The translations under genes and the position numbers were made by a program. A stretch of 19,823 nucleotides of DNA from Candidatus Brocadiia bacterium (GTDB lineage Bacteria; Planctomycetota; MHYJ01; WSZJ01): NCBI GenBank assembly GCA_013360825.1, contig JABWAY010000031.1, positions 1 through 19,823 on the forward strand, written 5' to 3'. This document shows, in pieces, positions 7,851 to 16,244 of this stretch. How positions within the stretch are numbered: position 1 is the first letter of the stretch; each line of letters begins with the position of its first letter. The notes beneath the pieces were generated by a model that was given only the letters and a program-made list of their open reading frames with translations, did no database searches and was not told where the DNA came from.

Positions 7851-8677
7851 GGCGGAGGCGGCCTCAGATGGCCGCGGTGCTGCGCCTCCCACAGTTTCAC
7901 GTGCTTGGAAAACACGTAGAACGCGCTCGCCATCGCGATCACGAACCCCGCAAGTCCGTCCAGCACGCCGAGCTTCCTTACATAGACCTCCAGGAACTTC
8001 ACCGGCGGATGGAGGACCAGCATGAGGTACGAAAACCGGCGCCCGCGGGCCCGGGTCTGCTCGACGGCGACGTCGCCGAAGTGATTGATGGTCCGGATCT
8101 GGTGGGAGAAGTTCTTGTAGGTGAAGTGGTGAAGGTCGGCGGCGAGGTCGCGGACCGGCCCCCCGGCGACCAGCTTGTCGTGCGGATCCTCCCCCTCCCA
8201 CCGGGCCTTCCCGCGCAGGACGAGCCGCGTCTTCCAGTCCGGATACCAGCCGCAGTGACGGATCCAGCGCCCGAGGTAATGCACGAGACGGCGCACGCGG
8301 AACGCGACCGTCTCCCCAGGACTCTCCAACGCCTTCTCAATCGCGGCCCGCAGCTCCGGCGTGCAGGTCTCGTCGGCGTCGAGCGAGAACACCCACTCGC
8401 GCGTCGCCTGCTCGATCGCAAAGTTCTTCTGCGCGACGTACCCGGGCCACGCGCGCTCGAAAACCCTGGGCGTGAACGTGCGGGCGATTTCGACGGTCCG
8501 GTCGGTGCTGAGCGAATCGACAACGACGATCTCGTCGCACCAGGCGACCGATGCCAGACACTCACGGATCCCCGCCTCCTCGTTCCCGCAGATCACGACC
8601 GCGGAAATCGAGGCCCTCCGTCGCGGCACTTCGGAAACCGCCCCGGCCGCCGCCGGGACACCTTCTTCAGTGACCAT
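7847..8677 (-). CDS. glycosyltransferase family 2, WaaE/KdtX-like
   Basis: A 276-residue GT-A fold transferase. The core motifs are S-A-V-V-I-C-G-N-E-E near residue 25, D-E-I-V-V-V-D-S-L-S-T-D-R-T around 48-60, W-P-G-Y-V-A-Q-K-N-F-A near 77, and the metal-binding S-L-D-A-D-E near 100. This combination is typical of lipopolysaccharide-core glucosyltransferases of the WaaE/KdtX group, so it may decorate Kdo/heptose or another envelope glycan. The exact sugar is not readable. A hydrophobic segment near the C-terminus (G-F-V-I-A-M-A-S-A-F-Y-V-F) suggests membrane association. A GGAGG ribosome binding site lies about 5 bases before the ATG. Its stop overlaps the thpR start by 4 bases. Confidence 0.9.
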   Translation of the reverse strand: MVTEEGVPAAAGAVSEVPRRRASISAVVICGNEEAGIRECLASVAWCDEIVVVDSLSTDRTVEIARTFTPRVFERAWPGYVAQKNFAIEQATREWVFSLDADETCTPELRAAIEKALESPGETVAFRVRRLVHYLGRWIRHCGWYPDWKTRLVLRGKARWEGEDPHDKLVAGGPVRDLAADLHHFTYKNFSHQIRTINHFGDVAVEQTRARGRRFSYLMLVLHPPVKFLEVYVRKLGVLDGLAGFVIAMASAFYVFSKHVKLWEAQHRGHLRPPPP

Positions 8678-8729
8678 AGGCCTCCAGATCGAGCCCTGAT
8701 TCTGCGCCTCCGCGCGCCGGAACGGTCAT

Positions 8730-8746
8730 GGAATTTGACAAATTCC
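8730..8746. promoter_or_regulatory. operator-like perfect inverted repeat
   Basis: GGAATTT-GAC-AAATTCC is a perfect 7-bp inverted repeat with a 3-base spacer, an AT-rich island in GC-rich DNA. It lies between the divergent glycosyltransferase and sdhC genes and overlaps the candidate sdhC -35 box. That position would suit a dimeric repressor of the sdh operon. The regulator is not known. Confidence 0.5.
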
Positions 8747-8763
8747 GCGCTGGCCCTGAGACT
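8735..8763 (+). promoter_or_regulatory. candidate sdhCAB promoter
   Basis: A consensus TTGACA (8735-8740) is followed after 17 bases by GAGACT (8758-8763, three of six consensus bases but close to the TAGACT seen upstream of rpmF and recA). Transcription would start near 8770, about 60 bases before sdhC. The -35 lies inside the inverted repeat at 8730-8746. Confidence 0.45.
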
Positions 8764-8830
8764 CGGCGGAGCGACCCGGATTCCGCAGCACCGGGCGACT
8801 TTGGCCTTTTCCCCTCGGAGAGCCTCTCGC

Positions 8831-9508
8831 ATGGCCAGTTCGTGCGGCTGCTGGGTCCGCGATTTCCTCTGTTCCTCGATCGGCCGCAAGACCGTAATGG
8901 CGGCCACCGGGCTCGCGCTGTTCGGTTTCATCGTCGGCCATCTGGCCGGAAACCTGCAGGCGTTCATCCCCGACCACGGCGCCACGATGAAACAGTATGC
9001 CGACATGCTCCATTCGAAGCCGGCCCTGCTGTGGGGTGCACGAATCGGGCTCCTCGTGCTCCTGCTGGTCCACGTCGTCACCGCCGTCAGCCTCGCCATC
9101 GCCAACAGGGCCGCCCGGCCCGTCCCCTACCAGGCCAAGGCGTGGCGGGAGGCGTCCTACGCCTCCAGGACGATGATGGTCTCCGGCCCCCTGATCCTCT
9201 TCTACGTCGTCTATCACCTCCTTCACTTCACCACCGGCCACGCCCACCCCGATTTCCAGGCCGGTGATCCCTACCGCAACCTCGTGATCGGGTTCTCCAA
9301 TCCCCTGGTCGCGATCGTCTACATCGCCGCCATGGCGATGCTCACCGCGCACCTCGCCCACGGCCTCTGGAGCGTCGCCCAGACGCTCGGCATCAACCAC
9401 CCGAAATACACCGCCACCCTCCGGCGGCTCTCCGTCCTCATCGCCCTCCTCATCGGCGCCGGCTACATCTCCGTCCCCGTCGCGGTCCTCGCGCGCATCC
9501 TCAAGTAG
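8831..9508 (+). CDS. sdhC: succinate dehydrogenase cytochrome b subunit (type B, diheme)
   Basis: The single membrane anchor of succinate:quinone oxidoreductase, carrying two b hemes and the quinone site. It has 225 residues and about five transmembrane helices. Histidines sit where axial heme ligands are expected for type-B enzymes: His37 (V-G-H-L-A-G-N), His81 (L-L-V-H-V-V), His129 or His132 (V-Y-H-L-L-H-F) and His174 or His177 (T-A-H-L-A-H-G). The ATG at 8831 is chosen because S-I-G-R-K-T-V-M-A-A-T-G follows at the usual distance; the open frame extends far upstream but only as non-coding sequence. It is the first gene of sdhCAB, with sdhA starting 11 bases after its stop. No separate SdhD is present, as expected for this type. 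Confidence 0.93.
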   Translation: MASSCGCWVRDFLCSSIGRKTVMAATGLALFGFIVGHLAGNLQAFIPDHGATMKQYADMLHSKPALLWGARIGLLVLLLVHVVTAVSLAIANRAARPVPYQAKAWREASYASRTMMVSGPLILFYVVYHLLHFTTGHAHPDFQAGDPYRNLVIGFSNPLVAIVYIAAMAMLTAHLAHGLWSVAQTLGINHPKYTATLRRLSVLIALLIGAGYISVPVAVLARILK

Positions 9509-9519
9509 AGCACCCACCC

Positions 9520-11432
<1,913 letters not shown>

Positions 11433-11433
<1 letters not shown>

Positions 11434-12203
11434 TGAAGATCACTCTTCATGTCTGGCGCCAGAAAGGCCCCTCCGACGCGGGACGGATGGCGACGTACCA
11501 TCACGAGGCGCACGCCGACATGTCGTTTCTCGAGATGCTCGACACGCTGAACGAGGGGCTGACGCTGAAAGGCGAGGAGCCGGTGGCGTTCGACAGCGAC
11601 TGCCGGGAGGGGATCTGCGGGATGTGCGGGATCGTCATCAACGGCATCCCGCACGGTCCCCGGAAGTCCACGACGACCTGCCAGCTGCACATGCGCGAAT
11701 TCAAGGACGGCGACCACATCACGCTCGAACCGTTCCGCGCGGCGGCGTTTCCCATCGTCCGCGACCTGGCGGTCGACCGCGCGGCGTTCGACCGCGTGAT
11801 CCAGGACGGCGGCTTCGTCTCCGTCAACACGGGGAGCTGCCAGGACGCCAACTGCATTCCCGTGCCGAAGAAGGCCTCCGACCTCGCGATGGACGCCGCC
11901 CAGTGCATCGGGTGCGGCGCCTGCGTCGCGTCCTGCCCCAACGCGAGCGCGATGCTCTTCGTCTCCGCCAAGGTCTCCCACCTCGGACTGCTCCCCCAGG
12001 GACAGCCTGAGCGGGGGGATCGCGCGCTCCGGATGGTCCACCGGATGGACGCCGAGGGGTTCGGCAACTGTACGAACACCCGGGAGTGCGAGGCCTCCTG
12101 CCCCAAGGACATCGGCGTGGAATTCATCGCCCGCATGAACCGGGACTTCACCCTCTCCTCCGCGCTGGAACGGCAGGAGAAGGCCGGCGGCGGCGGGGGC
12201 TAG
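11433..12203 (+). CDS. sdhB: succinate dehydrogenase iron-sulfur subunit
   Basis: Carries electrons from the SdhA flavin to the SdhC hemes. The 256 residues contain a plant-type [2Fe-2S] site (Cys57, Cys62, Cys65, Cys83; D-C-R-E-G-I-C-G-M-C-G). The C-terminal ferredoxin half has C-I-G-C-G-A-C-V-A-S-C-P and C-T-N-T-R-E-C-E-A-S-C-P-K. The additional S-C-Q-D-A-N-C-I-P-V-P is typical of this SdhB subfamily. The ATG shares its A with the sdhA TAA (TAATG), so the two are translationally coupled. The C-terminus is a short glycine tail. Confidence 0.97.
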
Positions 12204-12209
12204 AGGCCG

Positions 12210-12479
12210 ATGAACAAGGCCGAACTCGTCCGCGTCCTCGCCTCCGACCTCGGCCTCTCCAAGGCCGCGGCCGAACGGACCCTCAACACCCTCCTCGCCG
12301 CCGTCGCCCGCGGCCTCCGCAAGTCGGGCCGCCTCTCGCTCGTCGGCTTCGGCGCCTTCCGCGTCAGCCCCGTCAAGGCCCGCCCGGTCGTCAACCCGCG
12401 CACAGGACGGCTGACCCGGACCCGAGCCGGACGGACCGTCCGGTTCCGCGCCGGGAAAGCCCTGCGCAAAGGGCTCTGA
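12210..12479 (+). CDS. HU-family DNA-binding protein
   Basis: An 89-residue histone-like protein, the standard HU/IHF length. It begins M-N-K-A-E-L-V. The G-F-G-A-F turn is at residues 47-51, and the beta-arm contains V-N-P-R-T-G, whose proline intercalates into DNA in HU homologues. It is unusually rich in arginine in place of lysine, as expected at high GC. HU and IHF subunits cannot be separated by eye. It starts 6 bases after the sdhB stop with only a weak ribosome binding site (GAGG), so it may be expressed from the sdh transcript, a slightly unusual location. Confidence 0.92.
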   Translation: MNKAELVRVLASDLGLSKAAAERTLNTLLAAVARGLRKSGRLSLVGFGAFRVSPVKARPVVNPRTGRLTRTRAGRTVRFRAGKALRKGL

Positions 12480-12552
12480 CGCCGGATTCCTCGCTCCAAT
12501 TACTTAAACGGGTTAACATTCCGCTCCTGCCCCTTACCTCCTGAGGAACTTC
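12480..12552 (+). promoter_or_regulatory. AT-rich leader before the acyl-CoA dehydrogenase gene
   Basis: This 73-base gap contains an AT-rich patch (12498-12520, CTTAAACGGGTTAACATT) unlike the surrounding DNA. A possible -10 TAACAT lies at 12514-12519, but no matching -35 is apparent. GAGGAA (12543-12548) is the ribosome binding site for the following ATG at 12553. A promoter here is plausible but unproven. Confidence 0.3.
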
Positions 12553-13725
12553 ATGAGCGCTCCCTTCCGCGGAATCGACTTCTACGCCTTCGACGAACTC
12601 CTCACCTCCGAGCAGCGCGCCGTCCGCGACGCCGTCCGCGACTGGGTCTCGAAACGCTTCATCCCCGTCATCGAACAGCACCACCGGGCCGGGACGTTTC
12701 CGATGAACCTGGTCCCGGAACTCGCCGAGATGGGGATCCTCGGGGCGCCGATCCACGGATACGACTGCGCGGGAATGGACGCCGTCAGCTACGGACTCAT
12801 CCTCCAGGAACTCGAGCGCGGCGACAGCGGCCTGCGGTCCTTCGCGAGCGTTCAGACCTCGCTGTGCATGTGGCCGATCTGGGCCTACGGTTCCGAGGCC
12901 CAGAAGACCCGCTGGCTGCCGGACATGTCGCGCGGGAAGAAGCTCGCCTGCTTCGGACTGACCGAGCCGGACCACGGCTCGAATCCCGGCGGGATGATCA
13001 CGCGGGCGAAGAAGAAGGGAAACAAGTGGATCCTGAACGGCGCGAAGATGTGGATCACGAACGCCTCGGTGGCGGATGTGGCGGTGGTGTGGGCGAAGGA
13101 CGAGGCGGATGTGATCCGGGGATTTCTGGTGGAGAAGGGTTCCCCGGGCTTCTCGACGAAGGAAACGGTGAACAAGTGGAGCCTGCGGGCCTCCTCGACG
13201 GGAGAGCTGATCTTCGGCGACTGCGAGATCCCCGAGGAGAACGTGCTGGCGGGGGTGCAGGGGCTGAAAGGACCGCTGTCCTGCCTGACCCAGGCGCGCT
13301 ACGGCATCGCGTGGGGGGCGATCGGCTCCGCGATGGCGTGCTATGACGCGAGCGTGAATTACGCCCAGACCCGGATCCAGTTCGGCAAGCCGATCGGCGC
13401 CTTCCAGCTGAACCAGGAGAAGATCGCCTACATGCTGACGGAGATCACGAAAGGACAGGCGATCTGCCTCCGGCTTGCGCAGCTCAAGGACGCGAAGACG
13501 CTGAAGCCCGAGCAGGTTTCGCTCGCGAAGCGCAATAATGTGGACATGGCGCTGACGATCGCCCGCCTGGCGCGCGACCTGCACGGCGCCAACGGAATCA
13601 CGGACGAATACCCGGTGATCCGGCATATGCTGAACCTGGAGTCGGTCAAGACGTATGAAGGGACGCACGACATCCACACGCTGGTGCTCGGGCAGGCAGC
13701 CACGGGGATCGCGGCGTACCAGTAG
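12553..13725 (+). CDS. glutaryl-CoA dehydrogenase-like acyl-CoA dehydrogenase
   Basis: A 390-residue FAD acyl-CoA dehydrogenase. It resembles glutaryl-CoA dehydrogenase over its full length, for example G-C-F-G-L-T-E-P-like C-F-G-L-T-E-P near 137, K-M-W-I-T-N-A near 170, and R-Y-G-I-A-W-G-A near 255. The catalytic base is Glu369 in K-T-Y-E-G-T-H-D-I-H. The residues that bind the glutaryl carboxylate in the human enzyme appear conserved: Glu88 and Arg95 in L-E-R-G-D-S-G-L-R-S. It would convert glutaryl-CoA to crotonyl-CoA in lysine, tryptophan or aromatic breakdown, passing electrons to ETF. No other pathway gene is adjacent, so another acyl-CoA substrate cannot be excluded. Confidence 0.9.
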   Translation: MSAPFRGIDFYAFDELLTSEQRAVRDAVRDWVSKRFIPVIEQHHRAGTFPMNLVPELAEMGILGAPIHGYDCAGMDAVSYGLILQELERGDSGLRSFASVQTSLCMWPIWAYGSEAQKTRWLPDMSRGKKLACFGLTEPDHGSNPGGMITRAKKKGNKWILNGAKMWITNASVADVAVVWAKDEADVIRGFLVEKGSPGFSTKETVNKWSLRASSTGELIFGDCEIPEENVLAGVQGLKGPLSCLTQARYGIAWGAIGSAMACYDASVNYAQTRIQFGKPIGAFQLNQEKIAYMLTEITKGQAICLRLAQLKDAKTLKPEQVSLAKRNNVDMALTIARLARDLHGANGITDEYPVIRHMLNLESVKTYEGTHDIHTLVLGQAATGIAAYQ

Positions 13726-13734
13726 GAGGACTGG

Positions 13735-14118
13735 ATGGGCGACACGCTCTGGATGGTCGCGGGAACCGCGACGGGCCTCCTCGGCATCGCCCTCGTGGTC
13801 GCCGCCGCTTTCGCCGGAGCGGGAGCGCGGAAGGAGGCGCTGGCCGTCTACAAGCGCCTGCTGCTCGAGAAATCGCTCCGGGAGCTGCTCCCGACGACAC
13901 GCTCCGCCTGGGAACTGGCGGCCCACTGGGCGGATCGGCTGTCCGCGATGGAGGATGCGCGCGCGGCCGACCTGCTGAAGCGCGCGGCGGATGCCTCCCG
14001 CCGGAAGGCGGACCGGATGGAAGCCGTGCGCCGGGTCCTCGCGGAGCTCGGACCGCCTCCGGCGTCAACGCCCCCCGCTTCCTCCGGAAACCCGGCTATC
14101 CCTTCTCGTAGTCGCTGA
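13735..14118 (+). CDS. small membrane-anchored protein of unknown function
   Basis: A 127-residue protein I do not recognise. Residues 5-29 form one hydrophobic helix (T-L-W-M-V-A-G-T-A-T-G-L-L-G-I-A-L-V-V), probably a signal anchor. Residues 32-105 are charged and helical with an A-x-x-x-Y/L spacing reminiscent of tetratricopeptide repeats. The tail is Pro/Ser-rich. It is probably real: a perfect AGGAGGA lies 4 bases before the ATG, and it follows the acyl-CoA dehydrogenase stop after 9 bases, so the two are likely co-transcribed. Its last 23 bases overlap the 3' end of rpiB on the other strand. Confidence 0.72.
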   Translation: MGDTLWMVAGTATGLLGIALVVAAAFAGAGARKEALAVYKRLLLEKSLRELLPTTRSAWELAAHWADRLSAMEDARAADLLKRAADASRRKADRMEAVRRVLAELGPPPASTPPASSGNPAIPSRSR

Positions 14119-14536
14119 TCCGGCCGATCCGGCGCTCGTGGCGCCCGCCCTCGAACGGAGTCTCCAGCCAGAGCCGGGAGAGTTCCCTGATGCGGTCCTC
14201 GGCGAGAAGCCGCGCCCCGAGGCAGAGGACGTTCGCGTCGTTGTGCCGCCGGCTCATCTCCGCCGTGAATGCGTCGTGGGCCACGGCGGCCCGGATCCCG
14301 CGCACCTTGTTGGCCGCGATGCACATCCCGATCCCCGTGCCGCAGATGGCGATCCCGCGATCCGCCGCGCCTTCGGACACCGCCCGTGCGACCCGGAGGC
14401 CGAAATCGGAGTAGTCCACCGACTCGGTCGACTTCGTCCCGAGGTCTTCGACCACATGACCGGCGGTCGCGAGCGCCAGCTTGAGGGCCTCCTTCGCCTG
14501 GAATCCCGCATGGTCGGAACCGAGTGCGATCTTCAT
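14096..14536 (-). CDS. rpiB: ribose 5-phosphate isomerase B
   Basis: Interconverts ribose 5-phosphate and ribulose 5-phosphate in the pentose phosphate pathway. The 146 residues match the RpiB/LacAB family. Family features include G-S-D-H-A-G-F at 6-12, the catalytic Cys65 in A-I-C-G-T-G-I-G, and the S-R-R-H-N-D-A-N-V-L motif near residue 95. The ATG overlaps the stop of the upstream Sua5-YwlE fusion as ATGA, so the genes are coupled. In Bacillus subtilis rpiB (ywlF) follows ywlC and ywlE, so this neighbourhood is conserved across phyla. Confidence 0.96.
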   Translation of the reverse strand: MKIALGSDHAGFQAKEALKLALATAGHVVEDLGTKSTESVDYSDFGLRVARAVSEGAADRGIAICGTGIGMCIAANKVRGIRAAVAHDAFTAEMSRRHNDANVLCLGARLLAEDRIRELSRLWLETPFEGGRHERRIGRISDYEKG

Positions 14537-15600
14537 AGTGTTTTCACCACCGAATCGACGGCCTTTCGAATGTGGCGGACCACCTCTCGATACGCATCGA
14601 GCCCCCCGCCGATCGGATCCACGATATCACGGGCCGGGTCCAGCCTCCTCGCCCGCCCTGCCGCGCCCGGGGCCAGCTCGATGACCCGCTCCAGATGCCC
14701 GCGCGTCATCACGTACACCCGGTCCGCCTCCTCGAGCATCGAGGCGGTGAGCCGTCGCGACCCCGCGTTCCGGGGACGACACCCCGCCTCCTCCAGCACC
14801 CGGATCGCCTCCCCGCTCGTCGGCGCGCCGTCCGACGCGCTCACCCCCGCCGACTCGACGACCCATCCCCGCTCCGCAAGCCGCTCCTCCGGGACGCCCA
14901 GCCGCAACGCCAGCGCGCGGCGCATCAGCGCCTCCGCCATCGGACTCCGGCAGGTGTTCCCCGTGCAGACGAACAGAATCCGCTTCCGGCACGCCTCCAG
15001 GACCACCCCCCGCTCCAGCGCCCCCTCCCGGACGATCCGGCAGGAATCCGGCCCGACCTCGACCGCCGTCGACAGCTTCGCCAGCTTCGCAGGCCCCGCA
15101 TCCACGATCGCGTCCAGGTCGTCCCCGAACTGCCGGATCACGTCGGCAGGACGCGACATCGGCGGCGCATCCGCGACGTTCGCGCTGAACACCGCCACCG
15201 GCACCCCCGCCGCGGCGATCAGCGCCCGCGCGATGTCGTCCTGCGGAATGCGGAACCCCCGCACCTGCCCGTCCCGGCAGGTCAGCAGGATCGTCAGCGC
15301 CCCAGGCCAGAACCGCCGGATCAGCCGCCGCGCCGCCGGCGGAACCTCCCGCAGCCAGCCGTCGATCTCGAAACTGTGCGCCAGGTGAATCGTCAGGGGC
15401 CGGTCCTGCGGACTCCCCGTGATCTCCAGCAGCCGCGTGACACTCGAACCGCTCTCCGCATTCGTCCCGATCCCGTAGACCGTCTCCGTCGGAAACGCCA
15501 CCAGCCCGCCGCGCGCCAGCACCGCGGAGGCGGAGGCGACGTCCTCGGGGCGGAACCGCCCGCGGTCGACGGAGATGATCTGAGCCGGCATGCGGGGCAT
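14533..15600 (-). CDS. Sua5/YrdC-domain and low-molecular-weight phosphatase fusion
   Basis: Two domains in one 355-residue chain. Residues 8-200 form a YrdC/TsaC-type domain, which makes threonylcarbamoyl-AMP for tRNA t6A modification (F-P-T-E-T-V-Y-G-I-G at 36-45, S-A-N at 139-141). Residues 206-355 form a low-molecular-weight phosphatase with P-loop Cys212-T-G-N-T-C-Arg218 and general acid Asp328 in D-P-I-G-G-G. Thr216 matches the residue that favours phospho-arginine in YwlE. In the first domain the K-G-R-P motif reads T61-G-S63-P, so both key basic residues are missing. The start is the ATG at 15598-15600; 15591 is an alternative. An in-frame upstream ATG at 15693 would invade the divergent gene. 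The stop overlaps the rpiB start. Confidence 0.9.
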   Translation of the reverse strand: MPRMPAQIISVDRGRFRPEDVASASAVLARGGLVAFPTETVYGIGTNAESGSSVTRLLEITGSPQDRPLTIHLAHSFEIDGWLREVPPAARRLIRRFWPGALTILLTCRDGQVRGFRIPQDDIARALIAAAGVPVAVFSANVADAPPMSRPADVIRQFGDDLDAIVDAGPAKLAKLSTAVEVGPDSCRIVREGALERGVVLEACRKRILFVCTGNTCRSPMAEALMRRALALRLGVPEERLAERGWVVESAGVSASDGAPTSGEAIRVLEEAGCRPRNAGSRRLTASMLEEADRVYVMTRGHLERVIELAPGAAGRARRLDPARDIVDPIGGGLDAYREVVRHIRKAVDSVVKTL

Positions 15601-15691
15601 TGTGAAGCGGGAAGGGGGCGCGGGCAAGGGATGGCTCAGTCCGGGGGCGTCCTTCCCGGCGCCGCTCCTTCCTCCTAAGATGGACCCTGGC
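15601..15691. other. divergent intergenic region, Sua5-YwlE / precorrin-2 dehydrogenase
   Basis: This 91-base spacer must hold promoters for both directions. On the plus strand TAAGAT (15676-15681) is a possible -10 placed so close to the ATG at 15692 that the transcript would have almost no leader. No good -35 accompanies it. On the minus strand an AGGAGG-like run (15665-15677) has no start codon at the right distance. Nothing here is firm. Confidence 0.25.
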
Positions 15692-16225
15692 ATGCCCCAC
15701 CTCTACCCCATCTTCCTGCGACTCGCCGGCCGCCCGGTGACGATCATCGGCGGCGGCCGGGTCGCCCTGCGGAAGGCACGGGGACTCGCGGCCGCGGGAG
15801 CCGTCGTCACGGTCGTGGCGCCGGAGTTCGCGAAGGGGCTGGCGCGGCTGCCGGTGGGCAGGGTCGCTGAGCCATGGCGCGTGGCGCACCTCCGGGGCGC
15901 GGCGCTCGTGTTCGCCGCCACGGACGACCCCGCCGTGAACCGGCGCGTCGCGGCGTCGGCGCGCGCCCGTGGGATTCCCGCCTGCGTCGTGGACAACGCC
16001 GATGCCTGTGATTTCCACGTCCCCGCGGTTTCGCGACGCGGGGACCTCGCCGTCGCGATCTCGACGGGCGGCACCTCCCCGTCTCTCGCCGCACGCCTGC
16101 GAAAACAGGTCGACCGCCTCCTCACGCGCCAGGCGTCCGCCCGCGAAAAACCGGCCCGCGCGTCGCGCGCAGCCGCCCTCGGGCGCCGCCGCCAGTCGAC
16201 TTCCCGCCCCCCCCCGCTACACTGA
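15692..16225 (+). CDS. precorrin-2 dehydrogenase / sirohydrochlorin ferrochelatase-like
   Basis: A 177-residue protein of the Met8p/CysG N-terminal type, which oxidises precorrin-2 to sirohydrochlorin using NAD and may insert iron to make siroheme. The NAD-binding fold I-I-G-G-G-R-V-A is at residues 18-25. The conserved D-N-A-D-A-C-D-F-H-V-P-A block near 105-116 and the A-I-S-T-G-G-T-S-P-S-L motif near 130 follow. The C-terminus is Arg/Pro-rich and looks unstructured. The ATG at 15692 gives the normal P-H-L-Y-P-I-F-L opening; ATG 15680 would add four residues. No uroporphyrinogen methylase domain is fused. It opens a tetrapyrrole cluster with hemX-like, hemA and hemC. Confidence 0.88.
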   Translation: MPHLYPIFLRLAGRPVTIIGGGRVALRKARGLAAAGAVVTVVAPEFAKGLARLPVGRVAEPWRVAHLRGAALVFAATDDPAVNRRVAASARARGIPACVVDNADACDFHVPAVSRRGDLAVAISTGGTSPSLAARLRKQVDRLLTRQASAREKPARASRAAALGRRRQSTSRPPPLH

Positions 16226-16244
16226 CCCCCCGGACCCGGCACCC

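Noticed and set aside
8728..9267. A 179-codon plus-strand frame starting inside the sdhC palindrome
   Set aside because: It runs through sdhC in another frame, and its translation has no recognisable fold.
15601..15693. Upstream ATG extension of the Sua5-YwlE fusion to 15693
   Set aside because: It would overlap the divergent precorrin-2 dehydrogenase start, and the added residues resemble no YrdC N-terminus. The AGGAGG inside it has no suitably spaced start.
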